DNA from: an uncultured Nitrospirota bacterium
GTDB lineage: Bacteria > Nitrospirota > Nitrospiria > Nitrospirales > UBA8639
Length of the DNA stretch: 64,000 nucleotides
NCBI GenBank assembly: GCA_937139405.1
Contig: CAKZPV010000025.1
Span: forward strand, 62,001 to 126,000
Direction of reading: 5' to 3'
Shown piece by piece: positions 34,857 through 44,694 of the stretch. Made by a program: the position numbers and the translations under genes. The stretch's first letter is position 1. Every line of letters begins with the position of its first letter. Below the pieces are notes generated by a model. That model worked only from the letters and a program-made list of their open reading frames with translations, ran no database searches and was not told the DNA's origin.

Positions 34857-36146
34857 TCACGGTTGCATGTCCGTCATGGGCGTTGATTGTTCGGCGTTCT
34901 TTTTCTTTCCCATATCCATGCCCGGCATCATCATTTCCGTGGCCGCTTTCAGGTTACTTTCCGAATCCACAAGGAAGTTACCCCTCGTGACCACCAATTC
35001 TCCCGCCTGGATTCCTTCAAGAATTTCATACGCCTCCCGCGTCCGCACACCCACCGTAACCTTGCGTGGCTCGAACATGCCTTGGCCTTGATCAATAAAC
35101 ACGAGTTGTTCGGTGCCCGAATCGAGGACAGCCGTAATCGGAACCACTAAGCGCTTCCCACGAGGAATCCGTAAGTCCACGTTGGCAAACATACCTGGCT
35201 TGATTTTCCATCCAGGATTCGGCAATTCAAATCGAACCTTCACCGTTCTGGTCTTGGTTTCCAGAACCGGGTACACATAGGTCACCTTGCCTGTGAATGT
35301 TTGCCCTGGGAAATATGACAGGGTCATCGTGGCTTGCTGACCCAGTTCCACAAGAGGGATTTCATATTCATATACATCCGCAAGGACCCACACCGTTGAT
35401 AAATCAGCCAACGCGTAGAGTTCCATGGCCGGCATCACGTGCATGCCTTCACGAACGGCCATGTGCAGCACATAGCCTGAGCTTGGGGCATGGAGGGGCA
35501 AGGTCCGAAGAACTTTCCCAGTCTTCTCCAACTCTCGAATATGGTCGGGCGTAATATCCCAGAGGGAAAATCGCTGGCGGGTGACTTCCAGCAGCGACTT
35601 GGCGTTTTGTGCAATCTCTGGAAATTCGCTGTCCCCAAGAGATTTGACGGCTTTTAAGGCCAACAAATATTCTTCTTGGGTGGAGACGAGTTCGGGACTA
35701 TACATTTCAAACAGTTTTTGATCTTTTTGGACTTGTTCACCCGTAAACTTCACGTACAGGTCCTGCACCCACCCCTCAAGCTTCGTGTGCATGTGAGTCA
35801 GGCGTCTTTCGTCAACTTCGACCTGGCCCACGGTGCGGATCGTGTGCGTCAAGTCTCGAATGGTGGCAGGTTCAGTCTTGACCCCAATCAGTTGTTGCTT
35901 TTGCGAACTGACCATCACGCCCTTGTTCTGAGCGGTGCTATGCGAGGTTTTTGGGGCCTGAGTTATTGGCGGGGATAAAACCGTTTTCCCTTCTGTGGTT
36001 TGCCCTTGATGCAAGGGCAGGGACAGCTTTTCCGTAAACCACCAATAGGCACTAATCCCCACCGCGACAATCAGGATAAGGAGTCCTATCAAGCGTAAAC
36101 GGCTTCGCCCTTTTGTGGTCAGGTCTGATAGGTACATCGGTCTCAT
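34857..36146 (-). CDS. cusB: Cus membrane fusion protein CusB (copy 1)
   Basis: A 429-residue periplasmic adaptor with an N-terminal membrane anchor (RLIGLLILIVAVGISAYWWF), a barrel-sandwich hybrid/lipoyl-like region (VEVDERRLTHMHTKLEGWVQ), an alpha hairpin and beta-barrel (DLSTVWVLADVYEYEIPLVE), and a Met-rich C-terminal tail (EMMMPGMDMGKKK). It links CusA and the outer-membrane factor and can pass copper to the pump. It follows cusC by 6 bp and precedes cusA by 16 bp. Confidence 0.95.
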   Translation of the reverse strand: MRPMYLSDLTTKGRSRLRLIGLLILIVAVGISAYWWFTEKLSLPLHQGQTTEGKTVLSPPITQAPKTSHSTAQNKGVMVSSQKQQLIGVKTEPATIRDLTHTIRTVGQVEVDERRLTHMHTKLEGWVQDLYVKFTGEQVQKDQKLFEMYSPELVSTQEEYLLALKAVKSLGDSEFPEIAQNAKSLLEVTRQRFSLWDITPDHIRELEKTGKVLRTLPLHAPSSGYVLHMAVREGMHVMPAMELYALADLSTVWVLADVYEYEIPLVELGQQATMTLSYFPGQTFTGKVTYVYPVLETKTRTVKVRFELPNPGWKIKPGMFANVDLRIPRGKRLVVPITAVLDSGTEQLVFIDQGQGMFEPRKVTVGVRTREAYEILEGIQAGELVVTRGNFLVDSESNLKAATEMMMPGMDMGKKKNAEQSTPMTDMQP

Positions 36147-36152
36147 GAGATG

Positions 36153-37427
36153 TTAGTCCTTCGCCACAGCGTATTCGTGTAAGGGTTGTGCAATCACTTC
36201 TTCGATTCTGGCGATGGCAATTTCGTGGTCGGTGGTTTGGCGGTGCAGGTCCAATTCGTCTTGCTGCAGGTTGAGCACATTGTCGAGCATGGTCAGAAAA
36301 TCCACTTTGCCGACTCCATACCCGGCCATCGATGATTCAAGGGCCAACGACGCTTGAGGAATAATGGCTCCTCCAATCAGTTTCACCAAACGTGCCGCTC
36401 GTTGGACTCGGACAAAATTGTCCTTCATTCGAAACAAGGCGTCTTGTAACACCGCATCATAGTTCTTCCGCGCGCCTTCCAAGTTCGCGAGCGCTTCTTT
36501 TTCTCCATAGCGTTGTTTGGTGGAATAGTAGAGCGGCACCTTTATTCCGAACATGCCAAACGCATCGGTCAGCTCATCTGAGAGAAATGACTGCATCACT
36601 CCGAGACTCACAATAAAGTCCGGGTAATATTCTCGCTGGGCTAAAGCCAGGGATGATTGACTTTTTTCAATGCCATACGCCTGAACTTGAAGGAGCGGGG
36701 ACTGTTGCTTGACCAGGTTGATGAGTTCTTCAAGGCTATAGGGTAAAGACGTCAGAGTCGGTTCTTCGGGTTTGCCAAGAGGCATGGTCGGCGGTCGATT
36801 GAGAATCCGATTGAGTTCGGCCGTGATCGTGTGTCGTTCCTGTTCCAAGCTGGTCAACCGCTCCATTTCTCTAGAAAGCTCGACTTGTGCCCGGAAGACA
36901 TCTTGCTGAATCCCTTTGCCCACCTGGTATCGCACTTCCGCAGTTTTCTCCAGCTCTTTGAGAATCATAAGATTTTTGTTCACGACCTCAATGGATTCGT
37001 GAACGAAGTGAAGATTGAAATACGCGACCTTCAACTGGGCGATGACCCGAAGTTGAACGGCTTTGTACGCCTTGCTGACTTGATCGGCGGTTTTGGACGC
37101 GACTTCTCCTTTTAGACCCAGCTTTCCAGGAAACGGAAACTGTTGTTGAACTTGGAACCTGCCTTCTCTCATGATGTCAGGGCCGCGGTAGCCGAAACCC
37201 ATGATTGGATCAGGCAGGGATTGGACTTGAGGGATCGTTGCTTTTACGGCGTCCCACCGCTGTTTGGTTGCCTGGATTTCTGGATTCCGCTGAAAGGCTT
37301 CCTCAATGAGCGTTTGAAGTTTCAAGGGAGGCTCAGCGCCTAGAACCGGCAAACCTGGGACGAAAGACAGCAACAGCCATATGGTAAAGATTCGTAGGTA
37401 TGAACGTTGGAGCTGAAAAGATTCCAT
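36153..37427 (-). CDS. cusC: Cus outer-membrane factor, TolC family (copy 1)
   Basis: A 424-residue outer-membrane efflux protein with a signal peptide (IFTIWLLLSFVPGLPVLGAE), two OEP repeats (LIEEAFQRNPEIQATKQRWD; EELINLVKQQSPLLQVQAYG) and long coiled-coil helices. It forms the exit duct for CusAB. The start follows AGGGGGGCATT. It is the second gene after the small exported protein at 37521 in a likely single operon. Confidence 0.92.
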   Translation of the reverse strand: MESFQLQRSYLRIFTIWLLLSFVPGLPVLGAEPPLKLQTLIEEAFQRNPEIQATKQRWDAVKATIPQVQSLPDPIMGFGYRGPDIMREGRFQVQQQFPFPGKLGLKGEVASKTADQVSKAYKAVQLRVIAQLKVAYFNLHFVHESIEVVNKNLMILKELEKTAEVRYQVGKGIQQDVFRAQVELSREMERLTSLEQERHTITAELNRILNRPPTMPLGKPEEPTLTSLPYSLEELINLVKQQSPLLQVQAYGIEKSQSSLALAQREYYPDFIVSLGVMQSFLSDELTDAFGMFGIKVPLYYSTKQRYGEKEALANLEGARKNYDAVLQDALFRMKDNFVRVQRAARLVKLIGGAIIPQASLALESSMAGYGVGKVDFLTMLDNVLNLQQDELDLHRQTTDHEIAIARIEEVIAQPLHEYAVAKD

Positions 37428-37520
37428 AATGCCCCCCTAACATGATGACGGAACTAGTCAACATGAGCTCGGAAACACGGTTGGTTTCCGGGCCCTTTGG
37501 CAATCAACTGTTAGGGAAAC

Positions 37521-37910
37521 TCAATTCAGAAAAACAGAGAAGAGAATAAACAGAAGAGGATGGGTGGTGGAGTGGGGTGTCCTTTCATTACCTAGAAACT
37601 TGAAAAGACCGAAGCGAGGTATGTCGTGTAGCCATGAAACAGTCGCAACGGAAAGAACTTCAACAGAGACATCATCATTTTCAAAAGTTCCTGCAGAAGT
37701 AGTCAGTTGTTCTGGGCACTCTCCCGTGGTTTGGGAAGAGGAGGAATGGTGAGAAGATGGTTGAGAATGGTGGTGGGTATCGGCTGCGGAAGCCGGCATT
37801 GGGCAATACATACTACCCACCCCACATACCACAAAGGCAAAAATGACCAGCGGAACAAACTTTGTCAATTTTGATAGGAGTTGTTGGTTCATGTGTAGAA
37901 TTGGGACCAT
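37521..37910 (-). CDS. small exported protein, Cus-cassette leader family (copy 2)
   Basis: A 129-residue protein with a signal segment (FVPLVIFAFVVCGVGSMYC) ending PMPASAADT, a His/Ser-rich stretch (HHHSQPSSHHSSSSQ) and a hydrophobic end (PLLFILFSVFLN). It is homologous to 16968-17333. It lies about 90 bp upstream of the outer-membrane factor, so it is the first gene of the cus operon. It probably binds copper in the periplasm or regulates the operon (inference). The start at 37910 follows AGAGGGACAAG. Confidence 0.68.
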   Translation of the reverse strand: MVPILHMNQQLLSKLTKFVPLVIFAFVVCGVGSMYCPMPASAADTHHHSQPSSHHSSSSQTTGECPEQLTTSAGTFENDDVSVEVLSVATVSWLHDIPRFGLFKFLGNERTPHSTTHPLLFILFSVFLN

Positions 37911-38236
37911 CTTGTCCCTCTAGATTTCGTATTTAGCCTAACCTTCTTTCGTAGAAATGTAAAGCAAACTTGATACCATTACATTGATGTTGAAAAATTT
38001 CAACGTGTTATAGACGTGCTCTTCTCCTAATAAAGAAGGGAATAATTCAAACTGTGGCAAATTACCCCTTTGGTTAAACACATTATCCTGACCTCTTCAA
38101 CCTTAGGTGCATCTCATGACACGCTTTCTCCACAATAACTGTTTCCTTTCCTGTGCCCCTCTATTGTACCCATGTCTGTAAAGGACAAAATGGTCGCAGG
38201 CACGATTCCCGCAATCATGTGAGTGGCAATGCTCGA
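37911..38236. other. 326 bp intergenic region upstream of cus operon
   Basis: This holds the putative promoter region for the cus cassette on the minus strand and the 3' flank of the ACR3 gene. A stretch at 38021-38040 (minus strand CCCTTCTTTATTAGGAG) shares a short pattern with sequences near 16841-16860 and 17541-17560. No coding frame of note. Confidence 0.4.
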
Positions 38237-39289
38237 TTATTGATGTGCTGTTTGAAGGAAATACACTCTGGTTCTATTGGCAAATGCCACCAGTGACAGC
38301 ATGACAGGAACTTCAACCAATACCCCGACTACCGTGGCCAATGCTGCGCCGGAGTGCAGGCCAAATAAACTAATGGCCACAGCCACGGCCAATTCAAAGA
38401 AATTGGACGTACCGATAAGAGCTGCAGGTGCAGCGATGTTGTGCGGTACGTTCCACAGGTAAGACCACCCATAGGCAAAGAAGAAAATACCATAGCTCTG
38501 TATCAACAAAGGCACGGCAATCAGTCCTATAACAAGCGGCTGGTCAAGAATAGTCTGTGCCTGAAACCCAAACAGCAGTACAACAGTCGCCAGCAGACCA
38601 ATGATTGAATACGGCTCAAGGTGGTTCGCAAACCGTTTTAACGTGTCTCCGTTACCGTCCCTTTTGATAAGTGTGTGACGGGTTATATAGCCGGCCACCA
38701 GTGGAATAACAACATAAAGAACAACGGACAGCAGCAGGGTTTCCCAAGGCACGACAATATCAGTTAAGCCGAGTAAAAAGGCTGCTATAGGGGCAAAGGC
38801 AAACACCATGATGAGATCATTGATTGATACCTGCACGAGCGTATAGCCAGCATCACCTCGCGTCAGCTGGCTCCACACAAATACCATCGCCGTGCATGGA
38901 GCAACGCCAAGCAGGATCATTCCTGCTATGTATTCTTTGGCTGTGTGAGGCTCTACTACACCAGCAAACACATGCTCGAAAAACAGAATGCCCAAGGCCG
39001 CCATTGAAAAAGGTTTAATCAGCCAGTTGACAACCAGTGTGATACAGAGGCCGCGCGGCCTGCGCCCAAGGTCTTTCAGGCTTGAAAAATCCACTTGCGT
39101 CATCATCGGATAAATCATTACCCAGATGAACACCGCCACGATGAAGTTGACGTTGGCATATTCCAGATCAGCCACCACCTGGAAAAGTGAGGGAAACGCA
39201 TTGCCCAGCCCCAAACCTGTCAGGATACACAGTCCGACCCAAAGGCTTAAATAGCGGCCAAACACACCAAGGGGCGATTGTTCACTCAT
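38237..39289 (-). CDS. arsB: arsenite efflux transporter, ACR3 family
   Basis: A 350-residue transporter of the ACR3 type with about ten membrane helices. The conserved Cys region is [20 protein letters not shown] and a later conserved part reads [20 protein letters not shown]. It exports As(III) driven by the membrane potential. The ATG overlaps the arsC stop (ATGA), so translation is coupled. It is the third gene of arsR-arsC-acr3 on the minus strand. The product is Acr3 rather than ArsB proper. Confidence 0.95.
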   Translation of the reverse strand: MSEQSPLGVFGRYLSLWVGLCILTGLGLGNAFPSLFQVVADLEYANVNFIVAVFIWVMIYPMMTQVDFSSLKDLGRRPRGLCITLVVNWLIKPFSMAALGILFFEHVFAGVVEPHTAKEYIAGMILLGVAPCTAMVFVWSQLTRGDAGYTLVQVSINDLIMVFAFAPIAAFLLGLTDIVVPWETLLLSVVLYVVIPLVAGYITRHTLIKRDGNGDTLKRFANHLEPYSIIGLLATVVLLFGFQAQTILDQPLVIGLIAVPLLIQSYGIFFFAYGWSYLWNVPHNIAAPAALIGTSNFFELAVAVAISLFGLHSGAALATVVGVLVEVPVMLSLVAFANRTRVYFLQTAHQ

Positions 39290-39711
39290 GGCAACAGTTC
39301 TTTTTCAATACGGGTTTGAAGCAAAACGAAGGCTTCGTCGAAGGCCGCGTTGATTTCTTCCTCAGTGCCTGTCGCTTGAGCTGGGTCAGGTATACTCCAG
39401 TGCAGTTTCGCAGGGTTGCCGGGAAAGAGAGGGCAGCTTTCGCCTGCCGCTTGATCGCACACAGTTATCACTATGTCAAAATTCATCCCGGCAAACTCAC
39501 CCCACGATTTACTACGCGGCTGACCGGGGTCAATACCATGACGCCTGAGCGTTTCAATGGATAGAGGATGGACTTGGCCTGTCGGGCAACTTCCTGCACT
39601 GAAAGCCCGATAACATCCTTTGCCAAGATGATGTAGCAACATCTCAGCCAAAATCGAACGGCAGGAATTGCCAGTACAGACAAACAACACCTTTTGAAGT
39701 GTATTAGCCAT
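39286..39711 (-). CDS. arsC: arsenate reductase, LMW-phosphatase (thioredoxin-coupled) type
   Basis: A 141-residue ArsC of the low-molecular-weight tyrosine-phosphatase fold. The CX5R loop is [10 protein letters not shown], and the resolving cysteines appear in [15 protein letters not shown]. It reduces arsenate to arsenite with thioredoxin, feeding the downstream ACR3 pump. Its ATG lies inside the 3' end of arsR (8 bp overlap), so the genes are coupled. Confidence 0.95.
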   Translation of the reverse strand: MANTLQKVLFVCTGNSCRSILAEMLLHHLGKGCYRAFSAGSCPTGQVHPLSIETLRRHGIDPGQPRSKSWGEFAGMNFDIVITVCDQAAGESCPLFPGNPAKLHWSIPDPAQATGTEEEINAAFDEAFVLLQTRIEKELLP

Positions 39712-40084
39712 TCGCCGTAGCTTTATTCTTCGGCTTGCAACAATCGACTAGTTCAATAATTGAACAGCCCTTCTTTTTATCCTGGCGAATATTGGCCACC
39801 TCTCTACTGCAACAGTCGTTGACCAGAAAACCAATTAAATCGCGCATCATGTCAAAATTGGCCAGGTAAATGATGGATCGCCCTTCACGGCGTGAACTGA
39901 CAATACCCGCTTGGGAGAGGTGGTTGAGGTGAAAGGAAAGCGTGTTCTGCGGTGTGCCAAGCTCTTCACTGATGGCTCCAGCCGGAAGCCCATCCGGTCC
40001 CGCTTGGACCAGCAAGCGAAAGGCTCTCAGGCGTGTTTCTTGAGACAATGCGTCAAAGACTATAGTGCTTTTTTCAATATCCAT
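39704..40084 (-). CDS. arsR: ArsR family arsenic-responsive repressor
   Basis: About 126 residues from MDIEKSTIV. Winged helix-turn-helix with LPAGAISEELGTPQNTLSFH and LNHLSQAGIVSSRREG. The N-terminal ELCVCDL motif is absent; instead cysteines occur at DCCSREVANIRQDKKKGC and DCCK near the C-terminus, as in the Acidithiobacillus-type ArsR As(III) sensor. The start at 40084 has no Shine-Dalgarno and lies inside a dyad overlapping its promoter, so it may be translated from a leaderless transcript. The track start 13 codons earlier would extend across the dyad. Confidence 0.92.
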   Translation of the reverse strand: MDIEKSTIVFDALSQETRLRAFRLLVQAGPDGLPAGAISEELGTPQNTLSFHLNHLSQAGIVSSRREGRSIIYLANFDMMRDLIGFLVNDCCSREVANIRQDKKKGCSIIELVDCCKPKNKATANG

Positions 40085-40119
40085 ATTTCTAGATATATGG
40101 ATACATAGGACAATGTCAA
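40079..40119 (-). promoter_or_regulatory. ars promoter and ArsR operator dyad
   Basis: On the minus strand a TTGACA (40119-40114) is followed after 16 bases by TATATC (40097-40092). A perfect 8-8-8 inverted repeat, ATCCATAT...ATATGGAT, spans 40079-40102, covering the -10 and the arsR start codon. ArsR binding there would block the promoter. The predicted transcription start is within about one base of the ATG at 40084. Confidence 0.7.
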
Positions 40120-40206
40120 GCAAATCGCTTCATACAGGCTTTCAAAGGAACAAGCAGCCCATTGAAAAGAGGGTTGCTGCTCCTGAATAGGTGGGCATGG
40201 TACTTC

Positions 40207-43200
40207 TTAATATTTTCTGAAATGTAGTTTTAACTCTCTCTTTCGCCAGATTAAATATAATGATGGAATAACTAATAGCGTCAAAATGGTCGCGGTCACC
40301 ATTCCACCAATCATAGGAGCGGCAATGCGTTTCATCACATCTGCCCCAGTCCCATGGCTCCACATGATGGGTAATAATCCTAAAAAGATCGCGGAGGCCG
40401 TCATGATTTTTGGCCGTACTCGACGCACGGAACCCTCGACCACCGCCTCACGAAGATCGCTCAACGACTGAAGCTGGTTCTCCGTTTGCCGCCGGGCACA
40501 GGCTTCATCCAAGAACATAATCATAATCACACCAGTTTCAGCGGCAACCCCTGCCAAGGCGATCAGTCCAACCCAGACGGCGACGCTGAGATGGTATCCC
40601 AGAAAATTCAGATACCAGATTGCGCCGACTAAGGAAAACGGAACCGAGAGAAGAACCAGCAGGCATCGAGGTATAGATCGAAAATTAAGGTACAACAACA
40701 CGAAAATGAAAAAGAGGGTTAAAGGAATGACGATCTGAAGTTGCTGCTGCGCCCGTTCAAGATATTGGTATTGGCCTGCCCATTGCAATGAATATCCAGC
40801 AGGAAGTTTAACGTGCTCTTGAACCAGAGCTTTGGCTTTCTGGACATAGCTTCCCAGGTCTTGGCCAGCCACATCCACAAACACAATACTGGCAAGGGAG
40901 CCGTTCTCATCCCGAATGGATGAGGGACCAGTTGTCTTTGAGATGTGGGACAGTTGTGCGAGTGGAATATGCTCGCCTTGGGATGTCGTCACGAGAACAC
41001 GGTTGAGGGCCTCGACATCCTGACGGAGTTCGCGTGGGTAACGCACATTAATGGGATACCGTTCCCGTCCTTCCACAGTCCAGGTAACATTTTTTCCGCC
41101 AATAGCAGATTCGATGACATCTTGCACATCGGCCACGGTCAGCCCGTATCGAGCCGCTGCCACACGGTTCACGTCGATGTCCAAATAGTATCCTCCGGTG
41201 ACCCGCTCGGCATAGGCACTTCGTGTTCCGTCAAGTGATTGCAGGAGGCCTTCTATCTGTAAACCCAACCGTTCCAGGTCCTGTAACTGGGGGCCTAAGA
41301 TTTTAATACCCAAACTGCTTCGGATGCCGGTAGCCAGCATTTCGGTTCTCGTTTGAATCGGCATCCACCAAATGTTCGGCATGCCAGGCATCCTGACCCG
41401 CTGATCCATTTCGGCAATGAGTGTGTCCCATGTCATACCTGGCCGCCAATCTTCCTGGGGCTTGAGTGTCACCAAAGTTTCAGCCATATTTAAGGGGGCC
41501 GGATCAGTGGCGGTTCGTGCGCGGCCCATTTTCCCAAACACCCGATCAACTTCGGGAAACTCCTTTAACAATCGATCTTGGGTTTGAAGAATCTGGCTGG
41601 CCTTCTGAACAGACAGGCCTGGAAGGGTGGTGGGCATATATAACATGGTGCCTTCGTTCAGAGGGGGCATGAATTCAGACCCAAGCTTTTCATAAAGCGG
41701 CCACACCAGGATCATGCCTCCTATCGCAAGACCTACCACTAGCCATCTGAATCGCAACACCGTCTTGACCAGAGGGGTATAGATCCACATAAGAAAGCGG
41801 TTCACAGGATTGCGACGTTCCGAGGTGACCCGACCACGAATGAACCAGCACATCAACAAGGGCGCTAAGGTGATCGAGACAAGCGAGGCAAAAAACATGG
41901 CAAAGGTCTTGGTATAAGCGAGGGGTGTAAACAGCCGACCTTCTTGCGCTTCCAAGGTAAATATGGGCAGAAAGGATACGGTGATGATCAGCAAGGAAAA
42001 AAAGAGGGGCTTGCCTACTTCCTGGGCTGCACGAATAATAACCTCCTCTCGTGACCCTTTTCGGCCCTGGATTTCCCATTCTTCTAATCGCCGATGCGCA
42101 TTTTCTACCATGACAATGACCGCATCGACCATGGCCCCAATCGCGATCGCGATGCCCGACAGGGACATCACATTCGAGCTGATCCCCAAGTAATACATGG
42201 CAATAAACGAGAGCACCACGGATACTGGGATCAGAAATATCGGGACGAAGGCAGATCGAACGTGAAAGAGAAAAACAAGGCTGACTAAGCTGACGACGAT
42301 GCTAATTTCAACAAGTTTTTCCTTTAAGGTATCGACGGCTCGCAGGATCAAGTCCGATCGATCATACACGGGGACCACCTGAATGCCTTCGGGAATAGAC
42401 GGGGCAACGTCTTGTAACTTCTGTTTCACCCGATCAATCACGTCGAGAGCATTTTCGCCATACCGCATGATGACGATCCCCCCCACTACCTCTCCTGTGC
42501 CATCCAACTCCGCGATGCCTCGCCGCATATCCGGACCGATGGTGACATGCGCGACATCACGGACGGTAATCGGTGTCCCCTGTTGATCCGTCCCGACTGG
42601 GATCACTCGGATATCATCGAGAGATGTGATATACCCCCGCCCTCGTACCATATATTCTCGTTCGCTGGCTTCAATCACCCGTCCTCCGACTTCGTTATTA
42701 CTACGGCGGATTGCCTTGATGACCTCGGAAATGCCAATGCCATAGCCTTGTAATTTTACTGGGTCCACCTGCACTTGATACTGCTTCACGAACCCGCCAA
42801 TAGAAGCCACCTCTGCGACACCTGGCACGCTTTGTAGCCAATAGCGCAGCGACCAATCCTGAAACGATCGAAGGTCGGCTAAACTGTGTTGGCCGTTTTC
42901 ACTCACCAAGGCATATTGAAAGACCCAGCCAACCCCTGTGGCATCGGGACCGAGCATCGGCGAAACGCCTTCTGGCAATTTATCCGTCACCCCTTGCAGA
43001 TATTCCACAACACGACTTCTCGCCCAGTACATGTCGGTCCCATCTTGAAACACGATGTAGACAAAGGAGAGACCCAGAAAGGATTGCCCTCGAACATATT
43101 TGATGTTCGGGGCTCCCAACATAGAGGTCACAAGGGGATAGGTGATTTGATCCTCGACCAGGTCCGGACTGCGTCCGGGCCATTCGGTGAACACAATCAC

Positions 43201-43338
43201 TTGGGCATCCGACAAATCAGGCAGGGCATCAAGCGGCGTGCGCGCCATCACCCAGATTCCCCAGCCCATGAGAAAGAAAACCAATAATCCCACCAGAAAA
43301 CCATTGCGGGCGCTCCACCCAATAATTCGTTCAATCAT
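40207..43338 (-). CDS. cusA: Cu(I)/Ag(I) RND efflux pump CusA (copy 2)
   Basis: A 1043-residue HME-RND pump with the Cu/Ag relay motif AIGAMVDAVIVMVEN and the three Met sites (MLYMPTTLPG; APLNMAETLVTLKP; RTEMLATGIRSSLG). It is a paralogue, not a recent duplicate, of the pump at 31679: clearly similar, but with many substitutions. The ATG overlaps the cusB stop (ATGA). It is the last gene of small exported protein-cusC-cusB-cusA; the TPR lipoprotein and sigma factor found after copy 1 are absent here. Confidence 0.95.
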   Translation of the reverse strand: MIERIIGWSARNGFLVGLLVFFLMGWGIWVMARTPLDALPDLSDAQVIVFTEWPGRSPDLVEDQITYPLVTSMLGAPNIKYVRGQSFLGLSFVYIVFQDGTDMYWARSRVVEYLQGVTDKLPEGVSPMLGPDATGVGWVFQYALVSENGQHSLADLRSFQDWSLRYWLQSVPGVAEVASIGGFVKQYQVQVDPVKLQGYGIGISEVIKAIRRSNNEVGGRVIEASEREYMVRGRGYITSLDDIRVIPVGTDQQGTPITVRDVAHVTIGPDMRRGIAELDGTGEVVGGIVIMRYGENALDVIDRVKQKLQDVAPSIPEGIQVVPVYDRSDLILRAVDTLKEKLVEISIVVSLVSLVFLFHVRSAFVPIFLIPVSVVLSFIAMYYLGISSNVMSLSGIAIAIGAMVDAVIVMVENAHRRLEEWEIQGRKGSREEVIIRAAQEVGKPLFFSLLIITVSFLPIFTLEAQEGRLFTPLAYTKTFAMFFASLVSITLAPLLMCWFIRGRVTSERRNPVNRFLMWIYTPLVKTVLRFRWLVVGLAIGGMILVWPLYEKLGSEFMPPLNEGTMLYMPTTLPGLSVQKASQILQTQDRLLKEFPEVDRVFGKMGRARTATDPAPLNMAETLVTLKPQEDWRPGMTWDTLIAEMDQRVRMPGMPNIWWMPIQTRTEMLATGIRSSLGIKILGPQLQDLERLGLQIEGLLQSLDGTRSAYAERVTGGYYLDIDVNRVAAARYGLTVADVQDVIESAIGGKNVTWTVEGRERYPINVRYPRELRQDVEALNRVLVTTSQGEHIPLAQLSHISKTTGPSSIRDENGSLASIVFVDVAGQDLGSYVQKAKALVQEHVKLPAGYSLQWAGQYQYLERAQQQLQIVIPLTLFFIFVLLYLNFRSIPRCLLVLLSVPFSLVGAIWYLNFLGYHLSVAVWVGLIALAGVAAETGVIMIMFLDEACARRQTENQLQSLSDLREAVVEGSVRRVRPKIMTASAIFLGLLPIMWSHGTGADVMKRIAAPMIGGMVTATILTLLVIPSLYLIWRKRELKLHFRKY

Positions 43339-44678
43339 TGGGCGTCTTCCCCTTCTCCTTTTTCCATATCCAACTTCATTCCGCTCATATCCATACTTTT
43401 CATGTCCATCTCGCCCATCTGGGCCTGTTCCATTTTGACCCCGCCCATCCCCAAGGCTCCCATCATGTTACTGGTGGACATGAGGCGACTTTCCGAATCC
43501 AATAAAAAAGTGCCCGACGTGACGATGCGCTCACCTTCTTTCAATCCATGGGTCACCTCGAAGAAGGAACCGACCTTTGGCCCAAGTGTGACTTCCCGCG
43601 GTTCAAATATCCCTTTCTCTTGTGCAACAAACACGACTTGTCGGAGTCCGGAATCGAGCACGGCCTCGTCCGGTATGGCTAAACTAAGGCCTCGATCCAC
43701 TTGAATGAGAACGGTGCCATACATGTCAGGTTTGAGCCGAATGTGAGGATTAAGGAATTCTAGCCGTACCTGTATGGTGCGGGACGCTTTGTTGAGATAG
43801 GGATAGATATAGGTCACACGTCCAGAAAAGGTTTCCCCTGGCAAGCCTTCCAAGGTGAGATTGGCTGGCTGTCCTGTCTGGATAAAAGGCAATTCATATT
43901 CATAGACATCAGCTTGCACCCAAATGGTGGAGAGATTGGCAATGGTATACATCGTCGTCTCAGGTTGAACGAACATCCCCTGAAATGCGGTTTTGTCGAT
44001 CACATGGCCATTGATGGGAGAAAATATCGTCACGGAGTTGTTTGGGGCTCCTTGAACCTCCAAATCCTCAATTTGGTTATCAGTAAACGTCCAGAGGCGT
44101 AACCGATCCCGTGCAGCATCAACGACTTGTTGGGCCTGGTGATGGACATCAGGGAGTGGACTTTCTTGAATATTTTCTAACGCTTGCAAGGCCAGCAGAT
44201 ATTCCTCCTGTGTGGCCACCAACTCAGGACTGTACAGGGTAAAAAGCGGCTGGCCTTTTTGAACAGCCTTGCCGACAAAATCGACGTAGAGGGTTTCGAT
44301 CCAACCTGAAATGCGAAGGTTGACATGGGAAATGCGCTGTTCGTTATATGTCACCCGCCCGGTGGCTCGAACGGTCGTGGAAAGACGATGGTTCTCCACC
44401 AGTGCGGTTTGCACCCCAATCATTTGTTGTTTGAGAGAGGACACCATCGGGGAGGCCTGCACAGGCTGTATCGCAGCGTGATCTGACAGGGTTTTCATTT
44501 CCATCCCTGCCATCTTCTGCATGTGTTGAGTAGGAGGCTGAGAAACCTCTGTCACACCGCCAAGGGGGTTCAGCCCCAGCTTTTCGTTGACCCACCATCC
44601 ACTCCCAACAAGGGCCACAATCCCAAGGGCTATCGCCATCCAACGGATTAGACTCCGAGAGCGGTCTTGTATCGTCAT
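43335..44678 (-). CDS. cusB: Cus membrane fusion protein CusB (copy 2)
   Basis: About 447 residues from MTIQDRSRS (ATG 44678 after GGAGGTGTGCTC). It has an N-terminal anchor (RWMAIALGIVALVGSGWWV), a Met-rich segment after it (MQKMAGMEMKTL), the adaptor core (YNEQRISHVNLRISGWIETL; LSTIWVQADVYEYELPFIQT) and a long Met-rich tail (MEQAQMGEMDMKSMDMSGMK). The tail suggests direct Cu(I) handling. It is 16 bp downstream of cusC. Confidence 0.94.
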   Translation of the reverse strand: MTIQDRSRSLIRWMAIALGIVALVGSGWWVNEKLGLNPLGGVTEVSQPPTQHMQKMAGMEMKTLSDHAAIQPVQASPMVSSLKQQMIGVQTALVENHRLSTTVRATGRVTYNEQRISHVNLRISGWIETLYVDFVGKAVQKGQPLFTLYSPELVATQEEYLLALQALENIQESPLPDVHHQAQQVVDAARDRLRLWTFTDNQIEDLEVQGAPNNSVTIFSPINGHVIDKTAFQGMFVQPETTMYTIANLSTIWVQADVYEYELPFIQTGQPANLTLEGLPGETFSGRVTYIYPYLNKASRTIQVRLEFLNPHIRLKPDMYGTVLIQVDRGLSLAIPDEAVLDSGLRQVVFVAQEKGIFEPREVTLGPKVGSFFEVTHGLKEGERIVTSGTFLLDSESRLMSTSNMMGALGMGGVKMEQAQMGEMDMKSMDMSGMKLDMEKGEGEDAQ

Positions 44679-44694
44679 GAGCACACCTCCCTTT

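Noticed and set aside
42886-43287. 133-aa plus-strand ORF within cusA (copy 2)
   Set aside because: It is the antisense shadow of a clear cusA frame; similar shadows occur across all long genes and are omitted.
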